64,000 nucleotides of DNA from Paenibacillus sp. FSL R5-0341 (GTDB taxonomy: Bacteria > Bacillota > Bacilli > Paenibacillales > Paenibacillaceae). Each line of letters starts with the position of its first letter. Position 1 is the first letter of the stretch. Shown one piece after another: positions 61,142 through 64,000 of the stretch. The position numbers were made by a program, and so were the translations under genes. The stretch is taken from positions 4,712,001 through 4,776,000 of the forward strand of contig NZ_CP150241.1 of NCBI RefSeq assembly GCF_037975235.1, in the 5' to 3' direction. The notes under the pieces were generated by a model. That model worked only from the letters and a program-made list of their open reading frames with translations, was not told where the DNA came from and made no database searches.

Positions 61142-61180
61142 TATCTTAATATTGTTATATTATATTAATTATTTAAGATA
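61142..61180. promoter_or_regulatory. Inverted repeat between AraC and GH42 genes
   Basis: TATCTTAA and TTAAGATA separated by 23 bp. It precedes a TATAAT at 61202-61207 that lacks a good -35, as expected at an AraC-activated promoter. Confidence 0.5.
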
Positions 61181-61240
61181 TTCACTCTAATTAATATAGC
61201 ATATAATCGCAATATATTGATAAATAAAGGAGATCAGAGG

Positions 61241-63226
61241 ATGACAATTAAGATCGGAATTGATTATTATCCAGAGCAATGGGCTCCGGAATTATGGGAG
61301 AAAGATGCCGTACTTATGCAAGAGACAGGGGTTGCTATTGTGCGAATGGCAGAGTTCGCCTGGAGCCGAATGGAACCGACTGAGGGGAATTATCAGTTTG
61401 AATGGCTGGATGCGGCTATAGAAGTATTCGCTTCGCGCGGCATGGAAATTGTGTTATGCACCCCAACCAATACTCCGCCAAACTGGATGACAACCCGTTA
61501 TCCGGATGTGCTGCCCATGGATGAGCAACGCCACATCATTCGGCCAGGTGTGCGTGGACATCGTTGCAACAACAGCCCTTCCTTGAGAATGCTGGGCTCC
61601 AAATTTGTGGAAGCGATATCACAGCGCTATGGTAAGCATCCCGCTGTTATCGGCTGGCAAATCGATAACGAGATGCACTACCAGGAGTGCCATTGTGATA
61701 CATGCAATCGTGCATTTGTCGCTTGGCTGCAAAAGCGTTATTCCAATCTGGAGGAGTTGAACCGGGAGTGGGGTACGGTCGTCTGGAGCGGTGAGTACAG
61801 CAGCTGGGCTGAGGTAACAACGCCGCTCGGTACCAGCAAACCAATGAATCCTTCTTATCTTCTGGAGTACAAACGGTTTTGTTCCGACAGCGTAGGCTAT
61901 CTGCTGGGATGGCAGCTTGAGATTTTACGCCGTAACTGTCCAGATCAATTCGTGACGCATAACATGTGGCAATATCCGAATAGCCTGGACTACTATGATA
62001 TGCACAACGAATTGGACTTCGTCTCTGTCGATTATTATCCGAATGAGCTGTATCGCGATTATGGCGATCGGTTTCCGAGGAACGGAGCGCTTACGCTAGA
62101 CTTGGTTCGCGGTATCAAGCGCCGGAATTTCTGGGTAATGGAACAGCTCAGCGGAGCACAGGGTGCCTGGATGCCGATTCAGCGTACCCCCTATCCTGGA
62201 CTGATCCGAGCTCGCTCTTGGCAGACAATCGCTCGCGGTGCGGATATGGTCGTCCATTTCCGCTGGCGGAGTGCTACCGTCGGAGCCGAACAGTTCTGGC
62301 ACGGGCTGATCGACCACAGCAATGTTCCTGGACGCAGATTCAGGGAATTCTCGGAGCTTACTCGCGAGGTGAACCAATTAGGAGAACTGCTGGCCGACTC
62401 AACCATTGTTACCCAGGTTGCGATTCTGCATTCGCATGATCAGCATACAGCGCTTTCTCTTCAGCCGCAGGCGGAAGGGGGAATGCACTATATAGATAAC
62501 TTGTCCTCTATGCATAATGCATTTCTGAAAATGGGCGTCGGTACAGACGTTATCAATTGGACGGAGGAGCTCGACGGGTACAAGCTGGTCATTGTCCCCT
62601 CCCTCTTCCTGTTAAATGAAGAAGTAGCACAGCGACTGGAGCGATTCGCAGCCAAGGGTGGTACGGTTGTCCTCACCAATCGGACTGGCGTGAAGAACAT
62701 GAGGAACGTATGTGAGATGTTGCCTCTGCCGGGGCTACTGGCTGAAGCGGCGGGTGTTGTTGTAAGTGAATATGATGCCATCGGCAACAGTGAGCATCGG
62801 ATACGGAACGCGGAGGGCAAGACCTTCGCTGCGAAGCAATGGTGTGATCTATTGGAACTGAGAGGTGCAGAGCCGATCGCCTGGTATGACAACGACTTTT
62901 ACGAGGGTGTACCGGCGATTACTGTCAATAAGCTTGGTGAAGGTGAAGTGTATTATGTCGGCACTTGGCCGGATCCATCGTATTTCTATCAGCTGTTTGA
63001 AGACATATTGAAGGAAAAAGGGTTGGCGCCCGAGATCCAGTTGCCGGAAGGTGTCGAGCTGTCGATCCGAACGAAGGGGGAGCAAAACTTCCTGTTCCTG
63101 ATCAACCTGACGAATGAGCAACGAGAGATTACGTTGGACGTTCCTTATCGCAGCTTGTTGACTAGCGAGAGATTGAATCAGAAGTTGACGCTTCCAGCTC
63201 TGGGAGTAGACATTCTAACTGTATAA
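61241..63226 (+). CDS. Beta-galactosidase, glycoside hydrolase family 42
   Basis: A 661-residue cytoplasmic glycosidase. AAAGGAG lies eight bases before ATG 61241; the frame upstream from TTG 61217 overlaps that site. The N-terminal DYYPEQWAPELWEKDAVLM opens the TIM barrel. The acid/base is Glu144 in WQIDNEMHY, the nucleophile Glu301 in VMEQLSG. Zinc cysteines typical of GH42 are in GHRCNN and in ECHCDTC. The trimerisation domain (about 400-590) and a small beta domain follow. It releases terminal galactose from plant galactans or galacto-oligosaccharides. Divergent AraC control is likely. Confidence 0.96.
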   Translation: MTIKIGIDYYPEQWAPELWEKDAVLMQETGVAIVRMAEFAWSRMEPTEGNYQFEWLDAAIEVFASRGMEIVLCTPTNTPPNWMTTRYPDVLPMDEQRHIIRPGVRGHRCNNSPSLRMLGSKFVEAISQRYGKHPAVIGWQIDNEMHYQECHCDTCNRAFVAWLQKRYSNLEELNREWGTVVWSGEYSSWAEVTTPLGTSKPMNPSYLLEYKRFCSDSVGYLLGWQLEILRRNCPDQFVTHNMWQYPNSLDYYDMHNELDFVSVDYYPNELYRDYGDRFPRNGALTLDLVRGIKRRNFWVMEQLSGAQGAWMPIQRTPYPGLIRARSWQTIARGADMVVHFRWRSATVGAEQFWHGLIDHSNVPGRRFREFSELTREVNQLGELLADSTIVTQVAILHSHDQHTALSLQPQAEGGMHYIDNLSSMHNAFLKMGVGTDVINWTEELDGYKLVIVPSLFLLNEEVAQRLERFAAKGGTVVLTNRTGVKNMRNVCEMLPLPGLLAEAAGVVVSEYDAIGNSEHRIRNAEGKTFAAKQWCDLLELRGAEPIAWYDNDFYEGVPAITVNKLGEGEVYYVGTWPDPSYFYQLFEDILKEKGLAPEIQLPEGVELSIRTKGEQNFLFLINLTNEQREITLDVPYRSLLTSERLNQKLTLPALGVDILTV

Positions 63227-63249
63227 GATCAGTAGCTTGTCATATTTAA

Positions 63250-63296
63250 GAAGGGATGTCTCACAAGGCTTACGACCTTGCGGGACATCCCTTCAC
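63250..63296. terminator. Bidirectional terminator between GH42 and DUF4179 genes
   Basis: AAGGGATGTCtcaCAAGG-cttacga-CCTTGcggGACATCCCTT with T-rich flank TCACTTACTTC on the plus strand and CTTCTTAAATAT on the minus strand. Confidence 0.85.
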
Positions 63297-63349
63297 TTAC
63301 TTCACTAACGTCCACCAATTCGAATAAGAGTTATTCCAGTTAGTTCATC

Positions 63350-64000
63350 TTATTTGATTTTGATCCCCAGTTCATCATTCTTGGCTTCCTGCAAATCATC
63401 ATAGACCTTATCTGGTTTGCCACGAAGTTTTAATATCATCGACTTCGGATTGTCCAACAGATTGCTGCTGAAAGAATACATCATTCCATCTTCCGTTCCG
63501 CTCCCGTTTACCATGGATAAAATGGTCTGCTTCCCGTCTTTAGTGGTAGTTACAATCTCAAGAGGCTGAACGACCTCACTGATCGACAACTTCGTTTTGT
63601 AATCGATCTCTTGCTCCGGCTCAAAAACAAATCTAACCCGAGTCACAAGCGGTGATAATTCCACTTCTGACAACATAACTTCATAACCCCCAACGGTAAA
63701 AGTACGATTAACGTTCAAGATTTCCGTTTTGGGGATAGAGAATTTGGGATCCAGCGCAAAAGAAAGATTCATTTTTTTGGAAAATTGATATTTCCGTTCC
63801 TTTTCCCCGTTTTCTGAATATTCCACCACATCCGGAACAACGGAAGAAAGCTGGAATTGAAGATTCACTTGCTCAGGCAACGGTTTGTTTCGATTCCGTT
63901 CAAGTGTACTTCGACCATAGATAGTATGTTTATCATTTGAGAAATGCACGCCTCCTATATTTCCGTTATCCAGAACATAACCTGTTCTTGCATCCGTCAT
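63350..64000 (-). CDS. DUF4179/DUF5643-type protein, 5' end outside the window
   Basis: 216 residues of C-terminal sequence; the frame is open to the right edge and the Met there need not be the start. Segments such as LNVNRTFTVGGYEVMLSEVELSP, TRVRFVFEPEQ and SMILKLRGKPDKVYDDLQ resemble the extracellular C-terminal domain of DUF4179/DUF5643 proteins. In Bacilli these are usually membrane-anchored partners of ECF sigma factors, with the N-terminal membrane segment and sigma-binding part upstream. That part is not visible, so the anti-sigma role is an inference from the family. Confidence 0.72.
   Translation of the reverse strand: MTDARTGYVLDNGNIGGVHFSNDKHTIYGRSTLERNRNKPLPEQVNLQFQLSSVVPDVVEYSENGEKERKYQFSKKMNLSFALDPKFSIPKTEILNVNRTFTVGGYEVMLSEVELSPLVTRVRFVFEPEQEIDYKTKLSISEVVQPLEIVTTTKDGKQTILSMVNGSGTEDGMMYSFSSNLLDNPKSMILKLRGKPDKVYDDLQEAKNDELGIKIK

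Noticed and set aside
1-64000. CRISPR arrays, insertion sequences, prophage, tRNA or rRNA genes
   Set aside because: No regularly spaced repeats, transposase, integrase, phage structural gene, or conserved tRNA/rRNA sequence was noticed when reading both strands.

Overview
The window looks like a chromosomal segment of a Paenibacillus-type Firmicute. Pointers are the moderate GC content, AGGAGG-type ribosome binding sites with frequent TTG and GTG starts, AraC regulators fused to siderophore-binding domains, copper-amine-oxidase-like stalk domains on secreted proteins, CcpA cre sites, LicT/BglG antiterminator targets, Fur 7-1-7 boxes and 11-bp-phased PhoP boxes. I see no rRNA, tRNA, CRISPR array, insertion sequence or phage gene.

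Layout. 1-5.3 kb: two divergent chemotaxis receptors (the first cut by the window edge) and a class I aminotransferase. 5.4-19.4 kb: an iron-siderophore region with a fused FecCD permease and its binding lipoprotein, a CueP-like copper protein, a TetR regulator, an SDR enzyme, and two modules in which a siderophore-binding lipoprotein sits beside an AraC regulator carrying a related binding domain. The second module also has a coupled ferredoxin-NADP-reductase-like flavoprotein. A split HipA-like kinase lies between the modules. 19.6-27.3 kb: a PTS EIIBC-like protein whose EIIB phosphocysteine is replaced by Asp, a tocopherol-cyclase-family protein, a short hybrid-cluster protein, a beta/gamma-crystallin-like small protein and a Ca2+-type P-ATPase. 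27.4-35.7 kb: VOC protein, MFS pumps, DUF2625, a parallel beta-helix lipoprotein, an RsbQ-like hydrolase paired with a PAS-GGDEF protein, and an MFS/TetR operon. 35.8-48.6 kb: a DUF1593 lipoprotein and a secreted esterase, each behind a cre site and a LicT-type RAT antiterminator. Between them lie SUKH and DUF1697 proteins, a Fur-controlled AraC and an MFS pump, a LysR/SDR pair and a beta-propeller protein with a PhoP-like promoter. 48.6-55.2 kb: an AbgA/AbgT-like aminoacyl-glutamate uptake and hydrolysis pair with a PrpR_N/GGDEF-like/HTH regulator, then a PhoP-type alkaline phosphatase. 55.3-64 kb: VOC, a GNAT-like protein, a multi-TM chemotaxis receptor, pectate lyase, AraC plus GH42 beta-galactosidase, and the C-terminal part of a DUF4179/DUF5643-type protein.

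Taken together the genes fit a soil or rhizosphere bacterium that scavenges siderophores, phosphate and plant polysaccharides. The strongest candidate for a little-described system is the RsbQ-like hydrolase followed by a protein with an RsbP-like PAS domain and a diguanylate cyclase output, which would turn a stress phosphatase switch into a c-di-GMP switch. The paired binding-protein/regulator modules, the two orphan RAT-controlled secreted proteins, the split HipA kinase and the PTS protein without its active cysteine also deserve attention.
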